Positions 45,926 through 54,562 of a DNA stretch of 64,000 bases are shown here, in pieces. This stretch comes from RYN-230 sp963720645. GTDB lineage: Bacteria; Actinomycetota; Actinomycetes; Streptosporangiales; Streptosporangiaceae. The stretch's first letter is position 1. Every line of letters starts with the position of its first letter. Made by a program: the position numbers and the translations under genes. The stretch spans positions 92,979 to 156,978 of the forward strand of contig CAVRFX010000012.1 in NCBI GenBank assembly GCA_963720645.1. The letters are read 5' to 3'. The notes under the pieces are model-generated. The model ran no database searches. It worked only from the letters and a program-made list of their open reading frames with translations, and was not told the origin of the DNA.

Positions 45926-46504
45926 CTACGGCGAGGGGCGGAGATGGGAACGCTGCCCGTCGTGGTCGAGGATGCACAAGACCTCCGCCGGGCCGCCGCG
46001 GGCGCCGAACGCGTGCGGAATCATCGTGGAGAACTCCGCGGCCTGGCCGGCCTCGACCACGATGGTCCGCTCCCCCAGCATCAGGACGATGGTCCCGGAC
46101 AGGACCGTGAACCAGTCCTTGCCGGGATGGACGCGCAGCTCCGCGGTCCCGCGCCCGGGCTCCGGCCGGGTGATCCGCATCTTGGCCACGGTGACGCCGT
46201 GCGGCCCGGGTTCCCGGCTCAGGATCCAGGTGGTCATCCCCCGCACCACATCGCGCTGCGGCCTGATCACCACGTCCTCGTCATCGGCCGACTCCACCAG
46301 CTGGTCCAGCGTGGTGCCCAGCGCCTGGGCGATGGGGACCAGCTGGTCCAGGGCGATCCGCCGATGGCCCGTCTCGATCCGGCTCAGGGTGGACGGGCTC
46401 AGGTAACAGCGGGCCGCCAGGTCATCCAGGGACCAGCCGCGGGCTGCGCGCAGGCCCCGGATCCGCTGGCGGACGAGGCCGTCGAGCTCGGCGTCTTGCG
46501 TCAT
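45926..46504 (-). CDS. XRE-family regulator with C-terminal cupin
   Basis: A 192-residue regulator. Residues ~10-65 form a Cro/CI helix-turn-helix (RIRGLRAARGWSLDDLAARC, YLSPSTLSRIETGHRRIALD), followed by a single cupin barrel (about 110-185: ELRVHPGKDWFTVLSGTIVL, LGERTIVVEAGQAAEFSTMI, PHAFGARGGPAEVLCI). Such proteins sense a small molecule through the cupin. It starts at ATG 46504; a TTG two codons upstream is less likely. It is divergent from the methyltransferase gene with 48 bases between starts, so it probably represses that gene and itself from this gap. Confidence 0.9.
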   Translation of the reverse strand: MTQDAELDGLVRQRIRGLRAARGWSLDDLAARCYLSPSTLSRIETGHRRIALDQLVPIAQALGTTLDQLVESADDEDVVIRPQRDVVRGMTTWILSREPGPHGVTVAKMRITRPEPGRGTAELRVHPGKDWFTVLSGTIVLMLGERTIVVEAGQAAEFSTMIPHAFGARGGPAEVLCILDHDGQRSHLRPSP

Positions 46505-46552
46505 AGGCAAGACTCTATGTCAATAACGCAAGGTGCCCGTACTGTTAGGGTC
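46505..46552. promoter_or_regulatory. 48-base divergent control region
   Basis: AT-richer than its surroundings. On the plus strand TACTGT ends 9 bases before the ATG at 46553 with no ribosome site, which suggests a leaderless transcript. GCAAG occurs twice as a direct repeat (46507 and 46528), and the minus strand contains a consensus TTGACA. Likely holds both promoters and the XRE operator. Confidence 0.45.
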
Positions 46553-47422
46553 ATGACCATCCACCACCATGATCATCACCAGGGCCACCATCATCCCGGC
46601 GCCGGAAACGGCGAGGAGGACATGGCCGAGCTCCTGGACCTCGAGGCCGAGGTGCTGCACGCCTACCTGTCCGGCGTGATCGACTGGGTCGGCGGGCTGG
46701 CGGCCGCCCAGCCCCGCCGGATCGCCGACCTGGGGGCCGGGACCGGGACCGGCACCTTCGCCCTGCTCCGGCACTTCGAGGCGGCAGGCGCCGTCGCCGT
46801 GGACGCGTCCGCGCCGATGCTGGACCGCCTCCGCGTCAAGGCCCGCGAGCTGGGCGTGGCCGACCGGATCCGGGCCGTCCAGGCCGACCTGGACGAGGGG
46901 TGGCCGGACATCGGGCGCGTCGACCTGGTCTGGGCATCCAACTCGCTGCACCACCTGGCCGACCCCGATCGCGTCCTGGTCCAGGTCCTCGAGGCGCTCC
47001 GGCCCGGCGGCCTGCTGGCCGTGGCCGAGATGGGCGCCTTCCCCCGCTTCCTGCCCGACGACCCCGGCCTGGGCCGCCCCGGGCTGGAGGAGCGCTGCGA
47101 GGCGGCCCGCGCCGGGAAACACGCCAGCGAGATGCCGCATCTGGGCGCCGACTGGGGACCTCACCTGACCGCGGCCGGCTTCACGATCGAGGCTGAGCGG
47201 AGCTTTGCCATCGACCTGGCGCCACCGCTGCCCGCCGCGGCCCGGCGCTTCGCCCAGGCGTCGCTGCGGCGCCTGCGGTCCGGCCTGGAGAGCCAGCTCA
47301 GCGCCGAGGACCTGGCCACGCTCGACGCGCTGACCGACGGCGACGGGCCGGCCAGCGTCCTGCGGCGCGGCGACCTCACCGTCCGCACCGCGCGGACCGT
47401 CTGGGTGGCCCGGCGGCCCTAG
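46553..47422 (+). CDS. SAM-dependent methyltransferase with His-rich N-terminus
   Basis: A 289-residue class I methyltransferase. Motif I is ADLGAGTGTGTFALLRHF, the acidic residue of strand 2 is in AVAVDASAPMLDRL, motif II/III area is ADLDEGWPDIGRVDLVWASN and LEALRPGGLLAVAEMGAFP. The first 16 residues contain nine His (MTIHHHDHHQGHHHPG), an unusual metal-binding-like leader. The C-terminal third (ARRFAQASLRRLRSGLESQL) may be a substrate cap. It is divergent from the XRE-cupin regulator and possibly leaderless. Substrate unknown. Confidence 0.88.
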   Translation: MTIHHHDHHQGHHHPGAGNGEEDMAELLDLEAEVLHAYLSGVIDWVGGLAAAQPRRIADLGAGTGTGTFALLRHFEAAGAVAVDASAPMLDRLRVKARELGVADRIRAVQADLDEGWPDIGRVDLVWASNSLHHLADPDRVLVQVLEALRPGGLLAVAEMGAFPRFLPDDPGLGRPGLEERCEAARAGKHASEMPHLGADWGPHLTAAGFTIEAERSFAIDLAPPLPAAARRFAQASLRRLRSGLESQLSAEDLATLDALTDGDGPASVLRRGDLTVRTARTVWVARRP

Positions 47423-47434
47423 CCACGGCCAGGG

Positions 47435-48058
47435 TCAGTTTCCTAAGAGCCAGCCGTTGGCGCTGGCCAGGCGGACGGCCTCGGCGCGGGTGCGGGCGCC
47501 GGTCTTGCCGATCGCGGCCGACAGGTGGTTGCGCACCGTCCCCTCAGACAGGTGCAGCGCGGCGGCGATGTCCGCCACGGTGCCGCCGTCCCGCGCGGTG
47601 CGCAGCACGTCGGTCTCCCTCGGGGTGAGCGGGCTGTCGCCCGCGGCGAGCGTCTCCGCGGCCAGGCTGGGATCGACCACCCGGAGCCCGGAGGCGACCC
47701 GGCGGACCGCGTCGGCCAGCTGCCGGGCCGGGGTGTCCTTGACCACGAACCCGCTGGCGCCGGCGGCCATCGCGCGGCGCAGGTAGCCGGGCCGGCCGAA
47801 CGTGGTCACGACCAGCACCCGGCACGACGGCAGCGCCTTGCGGAGCTCCTGGGTGGCGCTGATGCCGTCCAGGCCGGGCATCTCCACATCCAGCAGGGCC
47901 ACGTCCGGCCGGGCGCGGCGGGCCTCGGGGACGATCTCATCGCCGCGGCCGACCTCGGCCACCACCTCCAGGTCAGGCTCCAGCGCGAGCAGCGCCGCCA
48001 GCGCGCCCCGGACGAGGGCCTGGTCGTCGGCGATCAGGAGGCGGATGGACGTGCTCAC
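47435..48058 (-). CDS. NarL/FixJ-family response regulator (second system)
   Basis: A 207-residue response regulator. The receiver has D11-D12, phosphoacceptor D57 (DVALLDVEMPGLDG), VLVVTTFGRPGYL and the Lys of GFVVKDTPARQLADAVRRVA. The LuxR-type helix-turn-helix reads LTPRETDVLRTARDGGTVAD and LHLSEGTVRNHLSAAIGKTG. It matches the DesR-like group that pairs with DesK-type kinases. It starts at GTG 48058, 7 bases after the kinase stop, so the two are co-transcribed. A long palindrome upstream of the operon (49699-49726) is a candidate target. Confidence 0.9.
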   Translation of the reverse strand: MSTSIRLLIADDQALVRGALAALLALEPDLEVVAEVGRGDEIVPEARRARPDVALLDVEMPGLDGISATQELRKALPSCRVLVVTTFGRPGYLRRAMAAGASGFVVKDTPARQLADAVRRVASGLRVVDPSLAAETLAAGDSPLTPRETDVLRTARDGGTVADIAAALHLSEGTVRNHLSAAIGKTGARTRAEAVRLASANGWLLGN

Positions 48059-48065
48059 GTCGTGA

Positions 48066-49439
48066 TCATGGCACGTGGACCCGCAGGGCGAAGCCGCCCG
48101 TGGCGGAGCGGCCCACGCTGACCGTGGCCCCGGCGCTGGCGGCCCGTTCCCGCAGCCCGGCCAGGCCGTGGCCGCTGGCTGGCCCGCACCCGCTGGCCAG
48201 GGCGCCCAGGTGGTCCGCTGGCCAGCCGTCGCGGGTGCCTGCCTGGTTCACCGTGCCGTCGGCCGGCGCGGGCGCCCCGCAGCCGTCATCGCCGATCTCG
48301 ATCTGGCTGGCGGTGACCCTGACCCGGCAGCGCGTGGCGCCGCTGTGCCGCACCACGTTGGTGACACCTTCGCGCACCGCCCACCCGAACAGCTCCTGCC
48401 GCGGCCGGGGGATGCTGGAGATGCCCTGGTCGGGCAGGTCAGCCTCGATGCCCGCGGCGGCCAGCGCGGTCCGGGCACTGGCCAGCTCGCCGGCCAGGGT
48501 CACCTCGTGGTACCCGGCCGCGGCGGCCCGGACGTCGGCCAGCGCCTGCCGGGCGATCCGCTCCACGTCCGCGATCTCGGTCTCGGCGCGCTGCGGATCC
48601 AGGCTCGTGAGCCGCCCGGCCAGTTCCGCCTTGACCGCCACGACCGTCAGCGAGTGGCCGAGGATGTCGTGCAGGTCGCGGGCGAACCGGTTGCGCTGCT
48701 CGGCCAGGGCCAGCCGGGTGATCTCGTTCCGGGCCTCGACCAGCTGGGCGTTGCGCTGGATGACGTGGCTCACCCCCCACGCGGCCAGGGCGGACACGAA
48801 GATCTGGAAAGCCATGGTCCCGTCGACCGTCCAGCCCTGCGTCCACGGGACGATCAGCGAGACCGCGACGAACGCGCCCACCGCGGCCCAGCCCGCGCGG
48901 GTGGGCAGCAGGAACACCGCCATCACGCTCACGTAGATCAGCAGGCTGCCGGCGGACGGGCCGAGCGCCGCATAGGCCAGCCCCACCAGCACGCTCTCGG
49001 CGGCCAGCACGGCCACGCCGATCCGGCGGGACATCCGCCGGTTCCGGAAGTCCCGCAGGAACCGGGCCGCGGCGAACGCCACGATGAACAAGACCGCGAA
49101 CGCGACCAGGTCGGCCAGGCCCAGGTACCGGCGGGCCAGGCTCGGGTCGGACCAGAGCTTCCCGATCGGCTGGGCCAGGTAGACCAGCCAGATGGCCGCG
49201 AACAGCCAGCCCGCCCGGCTCCACCGGTTGCGCGGGGCCATGAGCTCCGCCGGGCCGGGCGGCCCGCCGTCGGGGGCAGCGCCAGCCGGGGCCGGGCCAG
49301 CCGGGCCCGGGGCAGCCGGGCCCGGGGCAGCCGGGCCCGGGGCAGCCGGGCCCGGGGCGGCGCCGGCCGCGCTGGTACCGGCACCGGCCGGGGTGACGGG
49401 GCCGGGCCGGCCGCTCTGCTGGGCTGGTGCCCTGGTCAT
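48066..49439 (-). CDS. DesK-type sensor histidine kinase (second system)
   Basis: A 457-residue kinase. A 65-residue Pro/Ala/Gly tail (with a 5-residue repeat) precedes about five to six membrane helices (WLFAAIWLVYLAQPIG, LVAFAVLFIVAFAAARFL, IGVAVLAAESVLVGLAYAAL, AVGAFVAVSLIVPW). The HisKA_3 domain has the phospho-His in NRFARDLHDILGHSLTVVAV, and the ATPase domain has REGVTNVVRHSGATRCRV and SGHGLAGLRERAASAG. A small insert (NQAGTRDGWPADHLGALASG) precedes the G box. The start at ATG 49439 is not supported by a strong ribosome site, and a later start just before the first helix cannot be excluded. Confidence 0.88.
   Translation of the reverse strand: MTRAPAQQSGRPGPVTPAGAGTSAAGAAPGPAAPGPAAPGPAAPGPAGPAPAGAAPDGGPPGPAELMAPRNRWSRAGWLFAAIWLVYLAQPIGKLWSDPSLARRYLGLADLVAFAVLFIVAFAAARFLRDFRNRRMSRRIGVAVLAAESVLVGLAYAALGPSAGSLLIYVSVMAVFLLPTRAGWAAVGAFVAVSLIVPWTQGWTVDGTMAFQIFVSALAAWGVSHVIQRNAQLVEARNEITRLALAEQRNRFARDLHDILGHSLTVVAVKAELAGRLTSLDPQRAETEIADVERIARQALADVRAAAAGYHEVTLAGELASARTALAAAGIEADLPDQGISSIPRPRQELFGWAVREGVTNVVRHSGATRCRVRVTASQIEIGDDGCGAPAPADGTVNQAGTRDGWPADHLGALASGCGPASGHGLAGLRERAASAGATVSVGRSATGGFALRVHVP
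49300..49359 (-). repeat. Four tandem 15-bp copies in the kinase gene
   Basis: The unit GCCGGGCCCGGGGCA repeats at 49300, 49315, 49330 and 49345 (the last with one change). On the minus strand it encodes repeats of A-A-P-G-P in the N-terminal cytoplasmic tail. Five codons per unit keep the frame. Confidence 0.9.
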
Positions 49440-49698
49440 GGCAGGCCCGCCGGGCCGGGTCCATACGGCGGCGCTCGGTCTGCTCACCCGGGCCGGCCGG
49501 AACGGGGGGAACCGCATACCCCGAGTCTGCTTCATGATCGGGCCAGGGGCCACTCGCCCGGTCCTGCACCGGGGACAGCACCGGGGCCAGCGCCGGGCTC
49601 GGTGCCGGGTTCACCGGCGGCCCGGGGTCGGGCCATGCGTCCGCCATGCTCTGATCATGCCGCCCGGGCCGCGGGCCGCCGGCTGCCGCGCGTCATGG

Positions 49699-49726
49699 CC
49701 GGGCCATGACATCTGTCATGGCCCGG
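49699..49726. promoter_or_regulatory. 28-bp near-perfect palindrome upstream of the second two-component operon
   Basis: CCGGGCCATGACA-TC-TGTCATGGCCCGG: 13-bp perfect arms with a 2-nt centre. A further half-site GTCATGGCC lies at 49692-49700. It is 260 bases before the kinase start and 15 bases after the rhodanese stop on the same strand, so it is either the response regulator's operator or the terminator of the dioxygenase-rhodanese operon. The rest of 49440-49740 has no gene. Confidence 0.6.
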
Positions 49727-49740
49727 GGGCACCGGCCTGG

Positions 49741-50139
49741 TCAGGGCGTGACCGGCAGCCCCGCCCGGGCCCACGCCTGGAACCCGCCGGCCAGGTCGGT
49801 CGCCGCGGACAGCCCGAGGTCCTGCAGCGAGGCAGCAGCCAGGCTGGAGGTGTAGCCCGCCGAGCACATCACGATGACGCGCAGGTCGTACGACCCTGCC
49901 TCGGGCAGCCGGGCCTCCGATGCCGGGTCGAGCCGCCATTCCAGGACGTTGCGCTCGATCACGAGGGCACCCGGGACCTCTCCTTCGGCGTCCCGCTGGG
50001 CCTGCGGGCGGATGTCCACCAGCAGCGCCCCGTCCCGCATGGCCGCCCAGGCCTGGAGCGGCCCGAGCCGGTCCAGGCGGGCCCGGGCCTGCTCGAGCAC
50101 CTCGCTGATCGGCCGGGCTCCCGGCGGTGCCGTGCGCAT
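49741..50139 (-). CDS. Rhodanese-like sulfurtransferase
   Basis: A 132-residue single rhodanese domain. WAAMRDGALLVDIRPQAQRD has the DxR motif of the entry strand, GALVIERNVLEWRLDP follows, and the active-site loop is VIVMCSAGYTSSLAAASLQD, where the Cys carries the persulfide; the end is DLAGGFQAWARAGLPV. The ATG at 50139 overlaps the stop of the cysteine dioxygenase gene (ATGA), so the two are coupled. A link to cysteine breakdown, moving sulfane sulfur to an acceptor, is likely. Confidence 0.9.
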   Translation of the reverse strand: MRTAPPGARPISEVLEQARARLDRLGPLQAWAAMRDGALLVDIRPQAQRDAEGEVPGALVIERNVLEWRLDPASEARLPEAGSYDLRVIVMCSAGYTSSLAAASLQDLGLSAATDLAGGFQAWARAGLPVTP

Positions 50140-50621
50140 CACCAGCGCTCCCCGGCGGCCTCCACGGCGGCCAGCACCAGGCCGCGCCCGGTCAGCTCGT
50201 AGCGGCGCATCCCGGCCAGCGGCGGCGAGTACGCGTGAATGCTCACCGCGGGCGCGGCGGTCTCGTTCACGACCTCGTGCACGTGACGCGGCCCGAACGA
50301 CCGCACCCGGCCCGCCGGGACGCGCGCCGCGACCGGTGCCGGGCGCCCCGCAGCGGGCTTCCATTCCCGCAGCTCGCCCTGGACCACGGTGAACGCGCCA
50401 GACGAGCCGCAATGATCATGGAATCCGGTGCGCTGCCCCGGCAGCCAGCTGAGCAGCCATACCTCGTGGTTCTCGCCGCGCTCCAGCCGCTGGTACCAGC
50501 GCTCACCCTCGGTGTAACGGACCAGGCCGGCCCACTCCCCTGCCGAAGCGGCCAGGCGCACGAGGTCAGCGAGCCGCGCGCGGTGCAGCCGCGGACGGAC
50601 TTCAGTGTTCGCGAGAAGCAT
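50139..50621 (-). CDS. Cysteine dioxygenase (type I)
   Basis: A 160-residue cupin. The metal ligands are the two His of GQRTGFHDHCGSSGAF (with a Cys at the place used for a crosslink in some family members) and the His of RHVHEVVNETA; SIHAYSPPLAGMRRYEL supplies the conserved Tyr/His of the active site. It oxidises L-cysteine (or a related thiol) to the sulfinate with O2 and Fe(II). It is co-translated with a rhodanese, a pairing common in actinobacteria. The ATG at 50621 has a short AGG upstream. The 50622-50650 gap holds TATCCGATCGTTACGATA, an imperfect dyad that may be its operator. Confidence 0.9.
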   Translation of the reverse strand: MLLANTEVRPRLHRARLADLVRLAASAGEWAGLVRYTEGERWYQRLERGENHEVWLLSWLPGQRTGFHDHCGSSGAFTVVQGELREWKPAAGRPAPVAARVPAGRVRSFGPRHVHEVVNETAAPAVSIHAYSPPLAGMRRYELTGRGLVLAAVEAAGERW

Positions 50622-50871
50622 CCTAGTTATCCGATCGTTACGATAGGAATATAGTGGGCTCTGAGGGTAGCACGCCCTGTCCGCCAGGTCTCTAGGGACA
50701 CGCCACGAGGGCAGTTACGCGCCCGACGCCCGCGTTTGCCCCCGGGCGCAAGGCCCTGCCAGACTTGGCGATGACGGCGCCGGGGGACGCCTGCAGGCGG
50801 CCTGGGGGCCTGCGCTTCGGGGTTCTCGGGTGGGCAGGCGGGCGGGCAGGCATCGCGTCTCGCGATATGAC

Positions 50872-50914
50872 TTGACAGCCTCAGCGAACGCGATACATCG
50901 TGTATCGCGATACA
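50872..50914 (+). promoter_or_regulatory. Promoter with overlapping operator palindromes for the MMPL gene
   Basis: A consensus -35 TTGACA at 50872-50877. Further on, CGCGATACA-TCG-TGTATCGCG (50889-50909) is a perfect 9-bp-arm inverted repeat. It overlaps a second perfect palindrome TGTATCGCGATACA (50901-50914). The -10 region must lie within them. The size and overlap fit TetR-type repression. The last arm ends 40 bases before the start codon. Confidence 0.7.
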
Positions 50915-50954
50915 TGCCGGGCGGCCCGGGGGGCCGCATCCCACGGGAGGAACT

Positions 50955-53099
50955 GTGACCACTGAACCAGCCCGCACGGGGGCATCCAGCGCCGGTCACC
51001 GCTGGGCACATCGGATCGCGGGCCTGCCCAGCGGGCGGCGCACCAAGTGGGCCGTGCTGGCCTTCTGGGTCATCGTGATCGCGCTGACCGGGTCCCTGGC
51101 CGGGAAACTGATGGGTGTCGAGAAGAACGACGCCTCCGCCTACCTGCCGGCGTCCGCGGAGTCAACCCAGGCGCTCACGCTGCAGGACCACTTCACCTCG
51201 AAGAACCTGAACCCGGCGGTCGTGGTCTACGTGCGGCCCTCCGGGCTGACTCCCGCCGACCTGGCCAAGATCACCGCGGACGCGAAGAAGTTCGCCACGC
51301 TGAAGGACGCCGGGAAGGTCATCGGCCCGGTGCCGTCCCGGGACCACCAGGCGGCCGAGGTCCTCATCGAGGCCCATCTCGGCTTCAGCAGCGGGATCAC
51401 CAACTTCGTCAACCGCGTGCACAGCATCGGGTCCTCGGGGGATCCCGGGCTGCACGTGTACGTGGCGGGCCCCGCCGCCAGCGCAGCCGACTCGGTCAAG
51501 ATCTTCAAGGGCATCGATTCCACCCTCCTGTACGCCACCCTGGCGGTGGTCATCGTGCTGCTGCTGCTGACCTACCGCAGTCCCATCCTCTGGCTGCTGC
51601 CGATCATGTCCGCGGGCGTCTCGCTGATCGTGGCCGAGGCCGTGATCTACGAGCTCGTCGTGCACGAGGGCCTAGTCGTCAACGGGCAGACCGCGGGCAT
51701 CCTGGTGGTCCTGGTCCTGGGTGCCTCGACGGACTACGCGCTGCTGCTGGTCGCCCGGTACCGCGAGGAACTGCGCAGGCATGAGGACCGGCACGAGGCC
51801 ATGGCCGTGGCCATGCGGCGGGCCGGGCCCGCGATCTTCGCCAGCGGCCTGACCGTGATCGCGGGGATGCTCTGCCTGCTGGTGGCGGACTCGGCCGACA
51901 TCTCCGGGCTGGGCCCGGTCGCCGCGATCGGCATCGCCGTGGGGCTGCTTTCGATGATCACCCTGCTGCCCGCGCTGCTGGTGATCACGGGGCGGTGGGT
52001 GTTCTGGCCGCTGCGGCCCCGCTACGGCTCGCATGACCCCACGTCACAGGGCCCGTGGGCGCGCATCGGCACCCGGATCGCACGCCACCCCCGCCGGGTC
52101 TGGATCGTCACCGCCGTGCTGCTGGCCGTCGTCTCGCTGGGCCTGATCGGGTTCCGTTTCGGCGCGCTCACCCAGGCCCAGTCCTACCGGGGCACGCCCA
52201 GCGCGGTCGCGGGCGAGAAGGTGCTGGCCCAGCACTTCCCGGCGGGCGCGGGAGAACCGGTCTACGTGATCGGCAACAGCCAGGAGGCGGCGCCGCTGCG
52301 CGCCGCGCTGGCCGGCACCCGGGGCATCGCCGCGGTCAGCCCGCCGCAGGTGAAGGACGGGCTGGTGCTGCTGCAGGGCACGCTGGCCGTGCCGCCGGAC
52401 AGCCAGTCGGCGTACAGCGTGGTCAGCGCGGTCCGGTCCGCCGTGCACGCGATCCCGGGCGCGGACGCCAGGGTCGGCGGGGCCACCGCCATCAACGCCG
52501 ACGTGCAGCACTATGCCATCCGGGACCGGAACGTCATCATCCCGCTGGTGCTGCTGGTCGTCCTGGTCATCCTGGCGCTGCTGCTGCGCGCGGTGGTCGC
52601 GCCGCTGATCCTGATCGCCACCGTCATCCTGTCCTTCGGCGCCGCGCTCGGCCTGTCCGCGCTCGCGTTCCAGCACGTCTTCGGGTTCGCCGGGGCGGAC
52701 AACTCCATGCCGCTGTTCGCGTTCGTGTTCCTGGTCGCGCTCGGCATCGACTACAACATCTTCCTGATGACCCGGGTGCGGGAGGAGTCGCTCAAGTCCG
52801 GGACACGCCGGGGGATGCTGGCCGGGCTGGCCGCCACGGGCGGCGTGATCACCGCAGCCGGGCTGGTGCTGGCGGGCACGTTCGCCACGCTGGCCACGCT
52901 GCCCCTGGTCATCCTCACCGAGATCGGGTTCACGGTGGCCCTGGGCGTCCTGCTGGACACCCTGGTGGTGCGGTCGGTCCTGGTGACCGCGCTCACGCTG
53001 GACATCGGCCGGCACATGTGGTGGCCCAGCCGCCTCGCCCACCGGCGCGACGACGACGTCACGGACGAGCGGTCCGGGCAGCTGTCCCGCGCCCGGTGA
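50955..53099 (+). CDS. MMPL/RND-family transporter
   Basis: A 714-residue membrane protein with the MMPL layout. Helix 1 is KWAVLAFWVIVIALTGSLAG, followed by an extracellular domain of ~140 residues, then helices 2-6 (YATLAVVIVLLLLTYRSPIL, GILVVLVLGASTDYALLLVA with the conserved Asp-Tyr of the proton relay, AIFASGLTVIAGMLCLLVAD). A second extracellular domain and the repeat of five helices follow (VFLVALGIDYNIFLMTRVRE). It would export lipids or drugs using the proton gradient. GTG 50955 follows GGGAGG by 4 bases. The gene has its own operator-rich promoter and a hairpin after its stop. Confidence 0.9.
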   Translation: MTTEPARTGASSAGHRWAHRIAGLPSGRRTKWAVLAFWVIVIALTGSLAGKLMGVEKNDASAYLPASAESTQALTLQDHFTSKNLNPAVVVYVRPSGLTPADLAKITADAKKFATLKDAGKVIGPVPSRDHQAAEVLIEAHLGFSSGITNFVNRVHSIGSSGDPGLHVYVAGPAASAADSVKIFKGIDSTLLYATLAVVIVLLLLTYRSPILWLLPIMSAGVSLIVAEAVIYELVVHEGLVVNGQTAGILVVLVLGASTDYALLLVARYREELRRHEDRHEAMAVAMRRAGPAIFASGLTVIAGMLCLLVADSADISGLGPVAAIGIAVGLLSMITLLPALLVITGRWVFWPLRPRYGSHDPTSQGPWARIGTRIARHPRRVWIVTAVLLAVVSLGLIGFRFGALTQAQSYRGTPSAVAGEKVLAQHFPAGAGEPVYVIGNSQEAAPLRAALAGTRGIAAVSPPQVKDGLVLLQGTLAVPPDSQSAYSVVSAVRSAVHAIPGADARVGGATAINADVQHYAIRDRNVIIPLVLLVVLVILALLLRAVVAPLILIATVILSFGAALGLSALAFQHVFGFAGADNSMPLFAFVFLVALGIDYNIFLMTRVREESLKSGTRRGMLAGLAATGGVITAAGLVLAGTFATLATLPLVILTEIGFTVALGVLLDTLVVRSVLVTALTLDIGRHMWWPSRLAHRRDDDVTDERSGQLSRAR

Positions 53100-53118
53100 C
53101 CGCTCCGGCGCGGCGGGG

Positions 53119-53136
53119 CCGCGGGGCTCCCCGCGG
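53119..53136 (+). terminator. Hairpin after the MMPL gene
   Basis: Perfect 8-bp arms CCGCGGGG/CCCCGCGG with a 2-nt centre, 20 bases after the MMPL stop. Likely ends its transcript before the isochorismate synthase promoter. Confidence 0.5.
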
Positions 53137-53173
53137 GCGGGGCGGGTCCTGCTGGCACGTACAGTTAGCTGCC

Positions 53174-54482
53174 GTGGGATCAGGTTCAGGCCGTGCAGGC
53201 TTTCCGGAGCCGGATGGGCTCGTGGTCCGCACCGTCCCGGTTGCCGACCCCGGTGACCTGGTGGGCCAGCTCCCCGGTCCTGGGCCGCTGGCCTGGATCC
53301 GCCGCGGTGAGGGCCTCGTGGGCTGGGGTGAAGTGGCCCGGGTCACGGTGCCGGCCGGCCAGGACCGCTTCACCGCGGCCGACAAGTGGCTGCGGGCGCT
53401 GCTGGACGGCGCGCAGGTCGAGGACCATGTGGGCGCGCCTGGCTGCGGGCCGGTGGCCTTCGGCAGCTTCACCTTCGATCCCACCTCCGAAGGGTCCGTC
53501 CTCATCCTTGCCCCAGGTGATCCTGGGCCAGCGCGCCGGCCAGGCGTGGCTCACCTCGATCACCGGCCAGCCGCCCGCGCCGCCCGCGGTACCGGGACCG
53601 CCAGGCGGGCCGCGGCTGGCCCGGCCCCCGGTGACGCCGCTGGCCACCCCCGGCCTGATCCGCTGGCACGACGGCAGCCTGACCGCGCCGCAGTGGGAGC
53701 GGGCCGTCGCGACGGCGGTGGAGCGCATCAGGGCGGGCCGGCTGCAGAAAGTCGTGCTGGCCCGTGATCTGTACGCGTCGGCCGCGGGCCTGATCGATGA
53801 GCGGCTGCTGCTGGAGCGGCTGGCCGCCCGCTACCCGGACTGCTACACGTTCGCCTGCGGCGGGCTCATCGGGGCCACCCCGGAGCTGCTGATCAAGCGG
53901 CAGGACGGGCAGATCAGCTCGCTCGTGCTGGCCGGCACGGCACCCCGGGACGATGACCCGGACCGGGACGCGGCGCTCGGCGCCGCGCTGCTCGCCTCGG
54001 CCAAGGACACCGAGGAGCACGGGTACGCCGCGGCCGGGGTGCGCGAGGCCCTGGCCCCGCTGTGCGGCCAGCTGACCGTGGCCCCGCGGCCGGAGCTGCT
54101 CCGCCTGGCCAACGTGCAGCACCTCGCCACCGCGATCAGCGGGCGGCTGGCGGCGCGGGCCGACGGCACGATCCCGTCGGTGCTCGCGCTCGCCGACGCC
54201 CTGCACCCCACCGCCGCGGTGTGCGGCACCCCGGCCGAGACCGCGATGGAGCTGATCCGGGAACTGGAAGGCATGGACCGGGGCCGTTACGCCGGGCCGG
54301 TCGGCTGGGTGGACAGCGCGGGGAACGGCGAATGGTGCATCGCGCTGCGCTGCGCCGAGGTGGACGGGACCCGGGCCCGGCTGTTCGCGGGCGGGGGCAT
54401 CGTGGCCGACTCCGACCCGGCCGCCGAGCTCGCCGAGGCCCAGGCCAAGTTCCGCCCCATGCAGTCCGCCCTGGAAGGCTGA
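53174..54482 (+). CDS. menF: Isochorismate synthase (one frameshift)
   Basis: An approximately 435-residue chorismate-utilising enzyme converting chorismate to isochorismate, the first step of classical menaquinone synthesis (or of a siderophore). The main body has VATAVERIRAGRLQKVVLAR, CYTFACGGLIGATPELLIKR, LAGTAPRDDDPDRDAALGAA, SAKDTEEHGYAAAGVREAL and the final magnesium site ELIRELEGMDRGRYAGPVGW, IALRCAEVDGTRARLFAGGG. The N-terminal third (from GTG 53174, likely leaderless with TACAGT 9-14 bases upstream) is in another frame. One extra base near 53511 (GCCCC) separates them, and conservation is continuous (TSEGSVLI to QVILGQRAGQAWLT). menC and menD lie 6.7 kb further on, which supports a menaquinone role. 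Confidence 0.85.
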
Positions 54483-54562
54483 CAAGGTACCCCGGCCCTC
54501 GCCGAAGGCGGGCGGGCGTGGAGACGGACCCCGCACCCGCCGGAGGCGGGGGCGGCCGCAAA

